The notes under the pieces: model-generated | Told to the model about the DNA's origin: nothing | The model's input: only the letters and a program-made list of their open reading frames with translations | Databases searched by the model: none | Part shown: piece by piece, positions 1-10,844 of the stretch | How the letters are laid out: the number at the start of each line of letters is the position of its first letter | Numbering within the stretch: the first letter of the stretch is position 1 | Source: Liolophura sinensis | Lineage: Eukaryota; Mollusca; Polyplacophora; Chitonida; Chitonidae | Assembly (NCBI RefSeq): GCF_032854445.1 | Contig: NC_088300.1 | Span: 46,741,682 to 46,805,681, forward strand | Direction of reading: 5' to 3' | Length of the DNA stretch: 64,000 nt | Translations under genes and position numbers: made by a program

Positions 1-512
1 GAATGAAGATGATGTTGAAGATTTCATCATAGAAAGTTAGTATTAACTACAAATTTGTCACTTGTCCTCCCCTCTGGAAAACGGCATATATTATTTAATG
101 CGTTCTTTGTTTCTTTTTTTTATGAAGGATAATTAACCGGTGGTTAAGGAGTGAAACATTTTTGGTTTCTCTTGCTGCCTTTTTTCAAGCTCATGTGTTG
201 TTTAGTTTGTCACTAAACAATAACATATCTGTGACTGGCATTAGAAATTGTAGGTGAGAAAGATTCAGAGATCAAAACAGACACTTATTTCTTTTTCCTC
301 CTCTTCCAGTTTTGAAGACCAAATCAGTACGAGCAAAAATTGACCAGACTCAGAAGAAAGTAATCATCAGTTACACAACACAGCGTACGTTTGGAAGACA
401 ACACTGGCAGATGTTACGCCAATACCTGGAGGAATGGCATTCGAACTTGGAAGCCGTGAGGAACAGCTTACAGACTCTGGCTATGATGCCAACAGGCCCT
501 GCAGCTCAGTGA
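1..512 (+). CDS. EIF3M: Eukaryotic translation initiation factor 3 subunit M, C-terminal part (last two exons)
   Basis: Two exons are visible: 1-35 (cut by the window edge, reading NEDDVEDFIIE) and 310-512, ending in TGA. The intron 36-309 has a GTTAGT donor and a pyrimidine-rich CAG acceptor, and the split codon makes Ile. The join gives DVEDFIIEILKTK, then KIDQTQKKVIIS, then RTFGRQHWQMLRQYLEEW. This lines up with the end of human eIF3m (motifs KIDQTQRKV, HRTFGKQQW, and a closing helix with NSLLSL). eIF3m is a PCI-domain subunit of the cytosolic eIF3 complex that supports 40S recruitment to mRNA. What is seen here is the tail of the PCI winged helix and the C-terminal helix. The rest lies upstream of the window. 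It is tail to tail with the protease-like gene that follows. The family assignment rests on remembered sequence, not on a search, but the match is strong. Confidence 0.93.
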
Positions 513-1993
513 CAACTGCTATCTCACCTTAACGCCAATGCCACAGAAGTGACAGTAGATATCTGGCCTCTTTGACTGGAATGCCAGTGTAACCGGCTAC
601 ATAACTTCAAGAACTTGTAATAATGGTATCAGAACTATTTTGTGGAGTGCAGTAATACATGCACTTTTATGATGGTTGCCTTCAGACATACAAACATATA
701 AAGCCACGTTGACACAATACGGTTTGGCATAACCAATTCAACAAAGTTGACAAGTCAACATGTAAACTGTCATTTGATCTTAGTTGAATGCTACAAATTG
801 AATGAAATGTAGAATGTCAACTCGCACGCAGAATGTCTGTAGAAAAATCGTACTCAGTAAGCGAGTCATGGTATGATTTCCACGGCTGCATAACTTAGGT
901 TAGTAACAAGAAATAATTTAGCATGGTCATTTTTTGAGTCAAAGAATTTTAGAGATGGCTGCCAGATTCATTAAGATCAGATTTACTATTTATTCATTAC
1001 CCTCATTCAGAAACATTTTGAGGAGACTTCTCTATTCTGTTGTGTCACTTCTGTATCACCTTTGATTCTATGGTATTATTTTCATGACGTGGAAATATGC
1101 TGACCAGTCATGGTGCGTAATAATTAAATCCATTGATCCAAACTAACATAGATTTTTTGATGAATTTGTCTGCTGTTATTGATGAAAAGGATGTTGTTTC
1201 AGGCTTAGGTACTGAGCCACCAAATAGATTTCCCTGCAAAATGACCAGCCCTTGACCATGAAAGTCATTTGTGTATGTACTAATGCAGCTCTCAGTGGTG
1301 TAGTTACGGCTGTTTCGAGATTGATCTGACATAACGTTTAGCAAAATTTTGTTCCGCCAAGGCTGTCCCCAAGCCAACATCAGAGCTTGCTCCATTTAAA
1401 AACCTGATGCAGTTATCTGCCCTTGTCAAATGTCACAAGGCCGTCTGTACAGCCGCTCACTTTGAGCGTCAGAAAGGAATCTGGGACCCAAGCGGCCTAC
1501 GAAACAACAGATCAACCATGTGCTTATGATAAATCGACAAATTAAAAGATAACGAACATGAGTGTCTGCTAACTTGGGTGGCCCTCTGCGGTGGCGTTGT
1601 CCTCACTACACCTGTCCCATTATCCTGACACCAAACCCACTATTGTACACGAAATAGGCATACATTCACATACAGCCAGGAGAGTAGGCACAAGCATCAC
1701 CACTGCGCCAAAAAAATGAGAGCATTGGCACACTGTGAAGAACAGTTTAAAGTTTGAATGGGTACTCCCAGTTAAACGCAGTAAAGTGTTCGTCGGTTAC
1801 ATAACAATAAAATTTGCTAACACCAGTTGTACTGAAGTGGGCGGACCAGAACACAGATTGTGACTGATGCATGCAGTGGATGTTATGCAAACTGAAGTAC
1901 TACACGTTAAAACCATGTGTATACAAACAAGGAATTTATTGGGTCGTATGTCACAGATTTAACATTTCGAGGTGAAGTATTTAGCTTGGCTGC
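513..1993. other. Intergenic / EIF3M 3' flank
   Basis: No coding exon, RNA gene or known repeat is recognisable here. It probably holds the EIF3M 3' UTR; the only clean AATAAA on the + strand is at 1806-1811, about 1.3 kb after the stop, so the true polyadenylation site is uncertain. The open frame on the - strand at 1108-1395 has no familiar motif and is not called. Confidence 0.5.
1935..1940 (-). terminator. Likely polyadenylation signal of the protease-like gene
   Basis: AATAAA on the - strand, about 54 bases after the TAG stop of the cathepsin-like gene. The position is typical for a metazoan poly(A) signal with a short 3' UTR. Confidence 0.55.
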
Positions 1994-4900
1994 CTACACA
2001 GGGTACGTAGCCGCTGAGGCTATTCCACACTGGTTCCTCTTGTTTCTGGACATGTACACGTAGCCTTGCATTCCCCACGCTTTCCCTGCAACGAGCCAAT
2101 ATCATAAAGTATGTGAATACCAAAACAAGCAATCTGTAATATTTTCACCGTAAAGTAACCAATATTACAATTTCTGAATAGTATATTGGAGGGGGCGGGG
2201 GGAGGTCCGTGGCCGCCTAGGAGCCACTCACTAATGCGGTCGCATTTCAAGTGCAGCTCATGCTGACTTCCTCTATGGCCGTGCGTAGGAAGGTCAGCCA
2301 GCAAAGTGCGGATAGTCAAGGGTTTTCCCAAGGTTCTACCTGGTTTCCTCCTGTCATAATGCTCGTCGTCGTCGTATAAGTGAAATATTTTGAGTACAGC
2401 GTAAAATACCAATCAAATGAATAAATAAAATAACTATTAGTTCTGAATACAAAACCCTCACTACTGTGTAGTGGTAAAAGCGCTCACCTGTATGAAAAGG
2501 TGACTTCGCTAACTACAAGCGCGGGTTCCTTCCTGCCCTCGGACAGGGAATTTCTAGATTCCCCCCGGTTTCATTCTTCTTGGAACCTTGGTTACAATAC
2601 GGAGTCAAAGGCGGTCGTGAACCCGCTTACGCAGTCTTTCGTATGTTCAAAACCACTGCATTTCCACAAATATGACATTAAAATCGCTACGTGACACGTT
2701 TGAAAGTTCGTCAGCAACTTGCTCGGGCTTCCTCCATCTCAGTGTTACTATGACCCCCATGATGCCATCGTAAAAGGGAAGATTATCTGGTATGGCTTTA
2801 AGCAACAATCAAATGAAATCGAACTACATACGAGATCAGCATCCAGCTCTGTACGTTCTCAAATGTTTATGACTAAATTTACGTATTTCATGTGACCGAT
2901 AACGGAATATAGGCCAAAGGGTGGTCATTTTCACACATTTTTTTTTCTATCAGTGAAAATACCAATAAAAATGAATATATCTATCAGTGATGGACATCAA
3001 TTAATCCAGTCAGGCAAACAAACTGCCTCTTAAAGAAATACTCATCCCATATATGAATGAACACTCACCCCAGCTGTTCTTACAAATCCAATACTCATTG
3101 CCAGAACTGTCTTTCCCGTATCCCACGAGAAGTAAGGCGTGGTCTAGCCGTGTAGGGCTACAGTTCGGATCGTCGTAAATACCAGCTTGATACATCTGAA
3201 AGGAGACTTGGCTCGCGTCTATCGCCACTAACACCGGGGTCTTGAGAACAGCCATCTGTAGGTCAGCTTCGTCTCCGCTTGTTACGGTCCGGCCCCCATC
3301 CACCTGTTACAGTATATGTAGTATAGGGTCAATTTTGCTCGAAGGATGCTATTGTTTAAAAACTGGAAATCTGAACTCATTCATATACAAGGTGTCCCAG
3401 AAGTGGCGCACCATCCAGGTTGAGGTTGAATGCTTGAGCTACAGAGCGGTGTGTTGCCCCATCTCTTCCAAACATGAAAACCAATTCAGCTCTTTCTTGA
3501 AACTGTTAGTTTATTAACCATAATTAACTCTAAAAGAGAGGGAAAAAAAATTAAAATCGGTATTAAATCTGAAACACAGAAAAAAATGAAAATCAAGATG
3601 GTGCACGACTTCTGGGACACCCTGTATAAATGTTTAAATGCCCCTTAAGTTGCCTTTAACATCACAGTAAGCAGAATTCGTTTGTTGTTTCTTATAATGC
3701 TTATTATGCTTTATAGTATAAAATAATACCGCACAGCAAGGGAAAACAGAGGAGCGGAGACAGGGTGAGAATCGCTAAATTAGATGAACAAAAACGCAGT
3801 GATCCTAATAGTTTGGGTTGTAAGAATTCACTAGAATGTCCTTAGGTCTTTAGTGCGTATCTGGATCCTTCCAATGTCAGTGGAAGCGCATGTGCCCATC
3901 TATTGTGCGGATCATGTCCGACTTGTATAAGTGTGCTTAAATGATTTCACACACATATACTAAAGCTAAGACCTGTAAAAAAGTTCTTTTTTTTCAGAAA
4001 AGATATGCATAATGTGAGCGATCATGTGGAAAATAATACAAATCCATCATTGATATAAACGTCAAGAAGTCCACTCCTAGGAATATGAAGGACACTTAAA
4101 CATTTCTTGAGCTAACGAACTCTTACTACATGTGCACCCAGGTTTAAGCAGAATGAAGACACTGTACCAGATTGTTCAAAAGAAATTACACATTGTGTGC
4201 TGAGAAGAACAGGAGACGGCTTTCAGTGATTTGAAGGTGTGACCTGCCCCTTCATGGGAACAATATATTATTGTCAGAAATGAGTGCCTGTGCTGGTCTA
4301 CACATCGTCAGGGGATCTATTCATAATCGACACATGTGAAGACGCATGTACCGTAAATTGGGGTGACTTCGGACAACGTGGTGAATTCGGACAGTGAGCC
4401 AATAAAAGTATAGAATAGTATCGTTATTGTTGCAACTTACACTGTGTATATTTTTTGCACTTCGAGCACCCCATATATGCGTTGGTACTTTTCCATAGAC
4501 CATCGGTATCTGTTATACATACGTTTAGTGTCGCATGGCCGTGTTCCAAGGTAGGTGTGCAAAATCGGTCTCCATTCAAACTTTTGTAAACTTTCTCTCG
4601 ATATCTTTAACCACAAAACTTAACCTTGTATCAGGCGATTTTTTATAAAGTCATTTTATTGAAGTATCCAATATAACAACTATATTAAGCAAGCGCAATA
4701 ATTCTTTCCGTTAAAGGGAAATAATATCACCCTGTCTTGTTTTCTTTGGCGGTTAGGGGTGTATTCGGACAACTTTTGGGGTGGATTCGGACACACACAA
4801 ACATGTCAAGGAAATATAAGAAAGTGGTTGGTGGTCGTGCCATGAATACATCTCTTCCCGACAAGCACGAAAAGGCTGTTAAAGCTGTAAAAGACGGCAA

Positions 4901-7900
4901 ATTGTCTGTTAGAAAAGCTGCAGCTCAGTATAATGTTAAACGCTCTACTCTCCAAGATCATGTAAGCGGACGTCATCTTGGTAAGCAGGGAGGTCAACCA
5001 GCTTTGTCTCTTGAAGAGGAAAATTTACTCACTGATCGCCTAATACTGTGTGGTAAATGTGGGTTTCCACTAACTTTAATGGATCTGAGACTTTTTGTTA
5101 AATCCTACCTAGATCGGCGTGGCAAAACAATGAGGGCATTCAGGAACAATACACCTGGGCCTGAGTGAGCTAAAGGATTTATGAAAAGGCACCATAAGCA
5201 ACTTTCGGAAAGAAATTCACAAAATATAAAATTGGCCAGAGCAGAAATTGGCGAAGAAGTTTTAACTACCTACTTTAACAACCTGGAGAAAGAAACCCAA
5301 GATGTTCCGCCCAGTCACATTGTAAACTACGATGAGACAAATTTGACCGACGACCCCGGCCGAAAGAAAATTGTTGTGAAAAGAGGTAGCAGATACCCTG
5401 AAAGAGTTCAAAATTTTTCAAAATCCGCTACCTCTCTCATGATTGCTGCGGCGGCGGACGGTACAGTTCTCCCGTACTACGTTGTATACAGATCCAAGCA
5501 TCTTTATGACACCTGGACAACTGGAGGTCCGGAACGATGTCGTTTCAATCGCAGTCTAAGTGGTTGGTTTGACCAAGTTTGCTTCGAAGACTGGTTTTCC
5601 AATGTCATTCTTCCTTACATGAGGCGCTTGAACGGCAGGAAAGTATTGATTGGTGACAATCTTAGCAGCCATTTGTCGCCGTATGTAATTGAAAAGTGCC
5701 AAGAACATGACATAGCGTTTGTGTTTCTTCCCCCCAAACTCAACCCATCTTACTCAGCCCTTGGATGTGGCATTTTTCAGACCAATGAAAATATTTTGGC
5801 GCCAAATATTGGACAAGTGGAAAATCAGCGGCGAAGGACGACGATGCACTTCCATTCCAAAAGATGTATTCCCACGGCTACTTCATGAACTTTCAGAGAA
5901 ATTATCTACCACTCAGAGCGAAAATGTAAAATCTGGGTTTAAAAAGTGCGGCATTGTCCCTCACGACCCAACCCCTGTTCTTGATAGGATTCCAAGGGAA
6001 ACCGAGAAAACTCCTGAAGGAGCAGAGGCCATGGAATGGATGGCGCATTAATAGCGTTGTTGAAAGAAATACGTGGTGCAGATTGTCAACAGCAAAGAAA
6101 CGAGCAAAGCGTCTTCGTGTTGATCCGGGAAAAAGTGTTTCTTCAGAGGATTTATCCCACAATGATGATGACAACGGTGAAACTAGTGACTCCGAGGAAA
6201 CAAGTTCAGGAGAAGAGGAATCTACAGAAGCGTCGTCTGAGAGCACAGAAGGTGAAGATTCCGATAAAGGGGTTAGCAGCCATTGCGATAATATAGAAAC
6301 AGAAGGTGTCCAGGGAACCTCGTCATCGGGAAATGCTCAGCGAAGCAGTGGAAGAACTGGACTAACTGGCGTGGTTAACGTGAAGTCAATAAGGAGTTAC
6401 ATGTAGATCAGTGGGTATTAGTGCGGCTTGGGGATCGTGTGAAGAAACTGTTCATCGGAAGGATCGACACCGTGTATTATTCAGATGGGGATCTTGAGGT
6501 TTCCTTTTCTAAGAAGAAAAGGTCTGCAGACAAATGTATTTGTTCACCCCAAAGAAGAAGACTGTGCATTAGTGGATTTCGACCAAATAGTTGGAGCACT
6601 TAATCAACCACAAACACTGCGAAGAGGTCTGCTCAAATTTGCGGTTGACGCCAGTGAATGGATCCCATAGTCAACAAAAGGAATTCTAGAGACGTTCTGT
6701 TCCGTATTTGAACTGTGTGTTGCAAAGCTTTTGTTTTTAAACTGTAAAATTATGCTCCCAAATGGTGTAAACGTGATTGCGGTTTCTCAAATTTGTTTCA
6801 TTGTTAAGCAAAACACGTGCATTTATAACTTTTCAAACATCCTGAGATGTTTAAGTTAAAATTTGTATTTTTTAAAAACCTAATTAAAGTCCGAAACCAA
6901 CCCTTTGGTTCGCTTATCTCGTTTATGTGTTGATGTAAAGTAAATGTCCGAAGTCACCACCTCCTGTGGGGGGAATTCGGACAACTTTCAAACAAAAAAA
7001 AATCGCAGACTCTTATACATTTAAGACTTGTACTAATGCTGGCTGAACCCATATATTAAATGCAAACTGATAAGAAGAAAAAGTCCTTATTATATCAGAT
7101 ATTCTGAAGCACAGAAAGAAAAGACTAAATAAAAAAATCGTCCGAATTCACCCCAGCTTACGGTACCAAATGGGGCTGCTTTTGATGCCCTTCTGTCACA
7201 CATCTAAAGTTTGAGGATAAAATCCAGCTAGTCTCGCTAATGTGTCACTCGGCGAGAACTATACTCGTAACTGCCACATTGAAGTCCCAATTTCGCCTCA
7301 ATCTTGTGGTGAAAAAGTGTTCCCTGCCTAGAGATAACAGCAGTTTAACTTGACTATTCACGTTTAAATCCCCTCCGGGTGACTCGCCCGGTGGGCAAAA
7401 GAACTGGGCCAAGACGATTTTGTTCTTGAGCATAGGCCTAAGAAGAAAGCACTAGAAACTCAGACTCTCTTGTGACTGTTTGTGACTATGCCGGTACTGA
7501 TCCAAGTAACTGCCTTGTGGAGGTTGCCCACACCGTCTCAAAACCAGCCAATAATGGCAACAGTTTGAACAAGATGTCGATGACATCCTTGTATGTGTTA
7601 TCTACAGGATACCCTCTGAGGATGAAGCACAGCTTTTTTAACCCGACTGCCAGCAACTGGCCCCCACGGTACACGCAAACAGAATGTCAAATCCGAATTC
7701 TTGAATAAGTGGGCAAAAGGATGTTCAGCGGATAGGAAATAGAGTGCTTTGGAGAGCCCAGCGTTGGAACGTCTGTGGCCAAGAAGCTTGGCTATGTCCC
7801 CTATTTTAATGAAGATTTCTCGCTATATACTTTACAATTAAGACTCAAACTGTATAGCTCGAAGACAGTATGGGGCGGGTGATGCAGGGAAGACGACATG

Positions 7901-8294
7901 CAGGGTGTTTACCTGTTTGATTTGTTCACAGACAAGATGTTATCCATCCACCGATTTAGTTGCAGGTGAATTATTTGCCTGTGTATTCTATTTTCATTTC
8001 ATAGTTACCTGTCCGACTTGTTTACAGGTGGGACGTTGACAATCTGACGTGTTATAATCCTGTGCCAAACACAGTCCCCCAATTTTATGGACACATTCAA
8101 ATACTGGTCCTAGCATGGCAGTTTCCGCAGCAGTCAGCGACCTCCTGACGCTAAGGTTGAACAATGATCCCATGTGGATGGCCCCATAACTCGACACAGC
8201 ATCTGGAGAAACATTCAAATTATTAATAAACAAATTAAGCTTTGGGATCCGTTTTAACGAAGATGTAAAGTCATACGTAATTACCATGGCGACA

Positions 8295-8327
<33 letters not shown>

Positions 8328-8832
8328 GTCTATATTTTATGTATACTGTTATTTTTCAAATCATCTTGTCACGTACTAATTCTCAATTTCTGTATACATA
8401 TAAAATAAAATTAATAGGAAATTTTTCACTTCTATGTCGGCAGTCATTTTTATTGTTGAAGGTAAGCAGAGTGTTTGCAGTAAGCCACCGACCACTTCGC
8501 CGGGTACCCATATATTTGCGTAGTAAAGTATGTTATGTTTGTTTTTCTTTTCTATATCTAGCAGCTCATACCGTAAGGTTGGTGAACAAAAGAAAGAGAA
8601 ATTTTACACTCACACGGTGTTTCAACGTTGTGTGTTGCCTGGTTGGTACTTGACTCCTGTGGCACATTTTTACGTGAAATTCCGTTATACAGGCTTACAT
8701 GTTTGCAATATGCCCAGTCCAACATTAAGTACTTCCAGTAAGTGTCATTACGGTATTGGGGAGCGAGTTTGGTATCCCTGATTACTGATAATTAACGCAG
8801 TTTCCAACGCACGTGGTGTGAGTCTTACCATA

Positions 8833-8905
<73 letters not shown>

Positions 8906-10844
8906 TATATATATACTCGCTACGGGGCCGGGAGAGACCTTGACGTCACAGGCCTATGCGTCACAGGCCTGTGCTCTAAATCAGAACGCAGCCGGTGAGG
9001 TCCCGTAAGGGTTCCATCAATCTGTACGGTAGACTCGACTAATTTGGGCTCGAGTAGCAGTTAAACTACATGTACATGAAAAGGTAACCTTGTTTTATTT
9101 ACTTGCGTGATCGTGAAAAGATAAGTCAAAATAAATAATTTGAGTATTATCTCAAAGCCTGTAAAGCATATATGAATGATTACATTTCCATGTGACCAGC
9201 ACAGGCAGCTGGCTGTGGCTGAAATCGATGTTTCTATTTTTAGACGCGTTGCCATACTGGCCGCGTTGTGATTATGAAAGCTGTTCAGTCCAGTTTATCT
9301 GTAGTTACCTAATGCACACTGACTCTAAGAACGTTCTCGTTGGACAGTTGGCCTAACCGATTTTCCGGTTAGCCAAATTGAACCGCACGTAACCGTTGCG
9401 CGACCGACGGTTTCGTTCGCGCCAAATTTCGCTGCCTGTTTATGTATACTGTTATTTTTCAAATCATCTTGTCACGTACTAATTCTCAATTTCTGTATAC
9501 ATATAAAATAAAAATTAATAGGAATTTTTCACTTCTATGTCGGCAGTCATTTTTATTGTTGAAGGTAAGCAGAGTGTTTGCAGTAAGCCACCGACCACTT
9601 CGCCGGGTACCCATATATTTACGTAGTAAAGTATAATGTATTGTCAGTTTGCTTGATCGTATATTTATAGATGTACCTCTTGTGACGTAGGCAAGCACTG
9701 AACCGATTTGTCCCTGATCGATCACCGGCAAAACCACCCCTTTCTTCCGCCAGTCGAACTCGGCTGGGGCATGGGAATTTCTGCCAGAGATGGGTATTCG
9801 GTTGTCCCTGGCCCATGGTAACTGAATCCTAGACCGGTTGGCCGCGGACTGTATATAATCGTGTTGAGGAATGTTACAAGAATCAAAAAGAGATTGCATC
9901 TTTAGGATCAGTATTATATTTGTTCATATTTCTACATTTGAATACATTTTCCTTTTCCTGCACTGAAAAAAAATTAGTCTGTTCATTTTAAAAGAAAGTC
10001 TGTTGTCTAATGCTAGCATGTATCCTGTTATTGCAGCAGGTTGTTATGTTCAATATGATAACACACATACTCTAGTAATTCAACATAAAGATTCTATTAA
10101 ACCAACATGATTTTTTGTTGAATATGAATATTTGTTGAATATTATGTTCCAATATCAGAATACATCACATAACATCACTCACATAATCTTTCGTGTCACT
10201 AGCTTGTACATGCACTAAAAGTTCATGATTGCAATCATGATAATAAATGTAAGCGGATGCAGATGTTGAATAATGTTTTTATATACGTGTATTTTTTTTT
10301 AAGTCTAGCCCATTAAAGTTTAAAGTACCGCTCCCCCACCCCCACCCTCAACACACACACACCACCCACCCCTGCATTTAGTACAGGCGTTTCTTAGGAT
10401 TACCCTAAATTGGATTTTTCATACACTGTTTACTTCTTTCATCCCGTATAATTAAAATGACCAAATATGTGTTCAAATGTTTATACATTTGAACTGTCAA
10501 CAATTAAGGGTGTGCTTTTAGTTGTAATCCAACAGACTGACGATATTTTTGCAACATATTGTAGCGTTGGGCCCACATTCACACCTACAACTAACCTGAT
10601 CGGCTAAACTGTTAAGGCCCATTCGGAATGTGACCCCAGGCCGATTGTTGTGCTCCAAAACTAACGCGCGGTTGTGCAACCATGTCGTTTTCCTCAGTGA
10701 TTCTTCTGCTTGGGTAGCATAGCTTTTGTCGAACCGCCGTGTCCATAGTTTCCATTCTAAATCAGTGCTGTGATCTACTGCCTGGCAGTACCAGACCGTC
10801 ACACAACCTAACACAAGGAGCCAAGCGTTAACAGAGTATGACAT
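1994..10844 (-). CDS. Cathepsin L-like papain-family protein lacking the catalytic cysteine (pseudoprotease), five exons
   Basis: Exons on the - strand: 10844-10596, 9848-9677, 8202-8009, 3303-3069, 2085-1994. All have GT-AG borders and phases that join into one 313-residue frame. Residues 1-22 form a signal peptide ([14 protein letters not shown]). Residues 28-83 are an I29 inhibitor propeptide ([32 protein letters not shown]). The mature part starts near 112 with [10 protein letters not shown]. The active-site stretch reads [12 protein letters not shown] where active family members have DQGQCGSCWAF, so Cys25 is Val134 and Cys22 is Ile131. Gln130, His260 ([11 protein letters not shown]) and Asn281 (KNSWG) remain. 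The usual CSG..GC.GG segment after the active-site helix is shortened and altered in exon 3. The end ([18 protein letters not shown]) is canonical. The gene is complete in frame, so it is more likely a non-catalytic paralogue than a dead gene; recent pseudogenisation is the alternative. A secreted or lysosomal, possibly inhibitory or structural, role is inferred. Confidence 0.88.
2205..2432 (+). mobile_element. tRNA-derived SINE, family 1, head partly lost
   Basis: Starts in the tRNA-like part (GCGGTCGCATTTCAAG), continues through the body (GGAAGGTCAGCC, TTTCCTCCTGTCATAATG) and ends in the shared tail GTATAAGTGAAATATT...GCGTAAAATACCAAT plus AAATGAATAAATAAA. Diverged from the fresh copies at 19291 and 61339. 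It lies in the last intron of the protease-like gene, opposite to its transcription. Confidence 0.8.
2462..2700 (+). mobile_element. tRNA-headed SINE, family 2, diverged copy
   Basis: A tRNA-like head (GTAGTGGTAAAAGCGCTCACC, then GCGGGTTCC as B-box) is followed by CTCGGACAGGGAATTTCTAGATTCCCCC. The same GGACAGGGAATTTG.AGATTC block follows a B-box-like GGGTTCAA at 24740 and 43040, which defines the family. Boundaries are approximate. Confidence 0.5.
3386..3626. mobile_element. Short mariner-type MITE with TA target site
   Basis: Ends are inverted copies of TACAAGGTGTCCCAGAAGTG / TACAGGGTGTCCCAGAAGTC, continuing to GCACCATC on both sides (about 30 bp). The GGTGTCCCAnAAGT terminus is typical of mariner elements. 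TA is present at both outer borders (3386-3387, 3625-3626). The 180-bp interior is AT-rich with no transposase. It lies in intron 4 of the protease-like gene. Confidence 0.75.
4349..4375 (+). repeat. Left terminal inverted repeat of the pogo-like transposon
   Basis: Matches the right end (7140-7165, reversed) at all but three positions over 26 bases, including the outer TACCGTAA and inner TTCGGAC. Confidence 0.85.
4803..6670 (+). pseudogene. Pogo-family transposase remnant (HTH plus DDE), broken by a stop and frameshifts
   Basis: Begins ATG at 4803 ([12 protein letters not shown]). A pipsqueak-type helix-turn-helix follows ([22 protein letters not shown]), then the DDE_1 nuclease domain: first Asp in NYDETN (codon 5331), second in GDNLSSH (codon 5655), third in LDVAFF (codon 5764), about 35 residues after the second. 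An in-frame TGA at 5165 stands where relatives have Trp (GP-W-AKGF). A one-base loss in the C-run near 5735 shifts [17 protein letters not shown] out of the upstream frame. At least two more shifts fall near 6010-6050 and in the A/G-rich stretch near 6510. The C-terminal part has an acidic Ser/Glu tract (6180-6260) and a closing domain ([14 protein letters not shown] ... VGALNQPQ). As a single protein it cannot be made, so the copy is inactive. It is not a host gene. Confidence 0.85.
7140..7165 (-). repeat. Right terminal inverted repeat of the pogo-like transposon
   Basis: The reverse complement begins TACCGTAAGCTGGGGTGAAT and pairs with the left end; it closes with the TA target site. Confidence 0.85.
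7166..8008. other. Rest of protease-like intron 4
   Basis: Nothing recognisable. Short open frames on both strands overlap each other and carry no known motif. Confidence 0.4.
8295..8333. repeat. (TATC)n microsatellite
   Basis: About nine TATC units with one TGTC variant near the end. It lies just upstream, in gene sense, of exon 3 of the protease-like gene. Confidence 0.9.
8338..8535 (+). repeat. 198-bp direct repeat, copy 1
   Basis: Nearly identical to 9440-9636, from TTATGTATACTGTTATTTT through CCGGGTACCCATATATTT to AGTAAAGTAT. Differences are a few single bases and one-base indels. Both copies lie in intron 2 of the protease-like gene, 0.9 kb apart. The ends are not TG...CA and there is no coding sequence between, so it is not called an LTR pair. 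Confidence 0.85.
8836..8916. repeat. (TA)n microsatellite
   Basis: Over 30 TA units, then TACAGTATATATATA. It lies between the two direct repeats. Confidence 0.95.
9440..9636 (+). repeat. 198-bp direct repeat, copy 2
   Basis: Second copy of the repeat at 8338. It ends only about 40 bases from exon 2 of the protease-like gene. Confidence 0.85.
9849..10595. other. Protease-like intron 1
   Basis: AT-rich, with a CA/CCCACC-rich stretch at 10327-10375. No repeat family or exon is recognised. Confidence 0.4.

Larger units (their letters stand above)
4349..7165 (+). mobile_element. Pogo-like Tc1/mariner DNA transposon, decayed, full length between TIRs
   Basis: The terminal inverted repeats are TACCGTAAATTGGGGTGACT (start 4349) and TACCGTAAGCTGGGGTGAAT (read from 7165 on the - strand). 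They extend about 26 bp to TTCGGAC and are flanked by the TA that this superfamily duplicates. The inner motif GGGTGnnTTCGGACA recurs as subterminal repeats near 4378, 4755 and 4780, and near the right end at 6945 and 6968. One transposase remnant fills the centre. The element sits in intron 4 of the protease-like gene on the opposite strand. Confidence 0.88.

Noticed and set aside
1108-1395. 95-codon frame on - strand
   Set aside because: No recognisable motif, and it lies downstream of the stops of both flanking genes.
8338-9636. Direct repeats as ends of an LTR element
   Set aside because: No TG...CA ends, no primer-binding-site or polypurine-tract pattern and no coding remnant between them.
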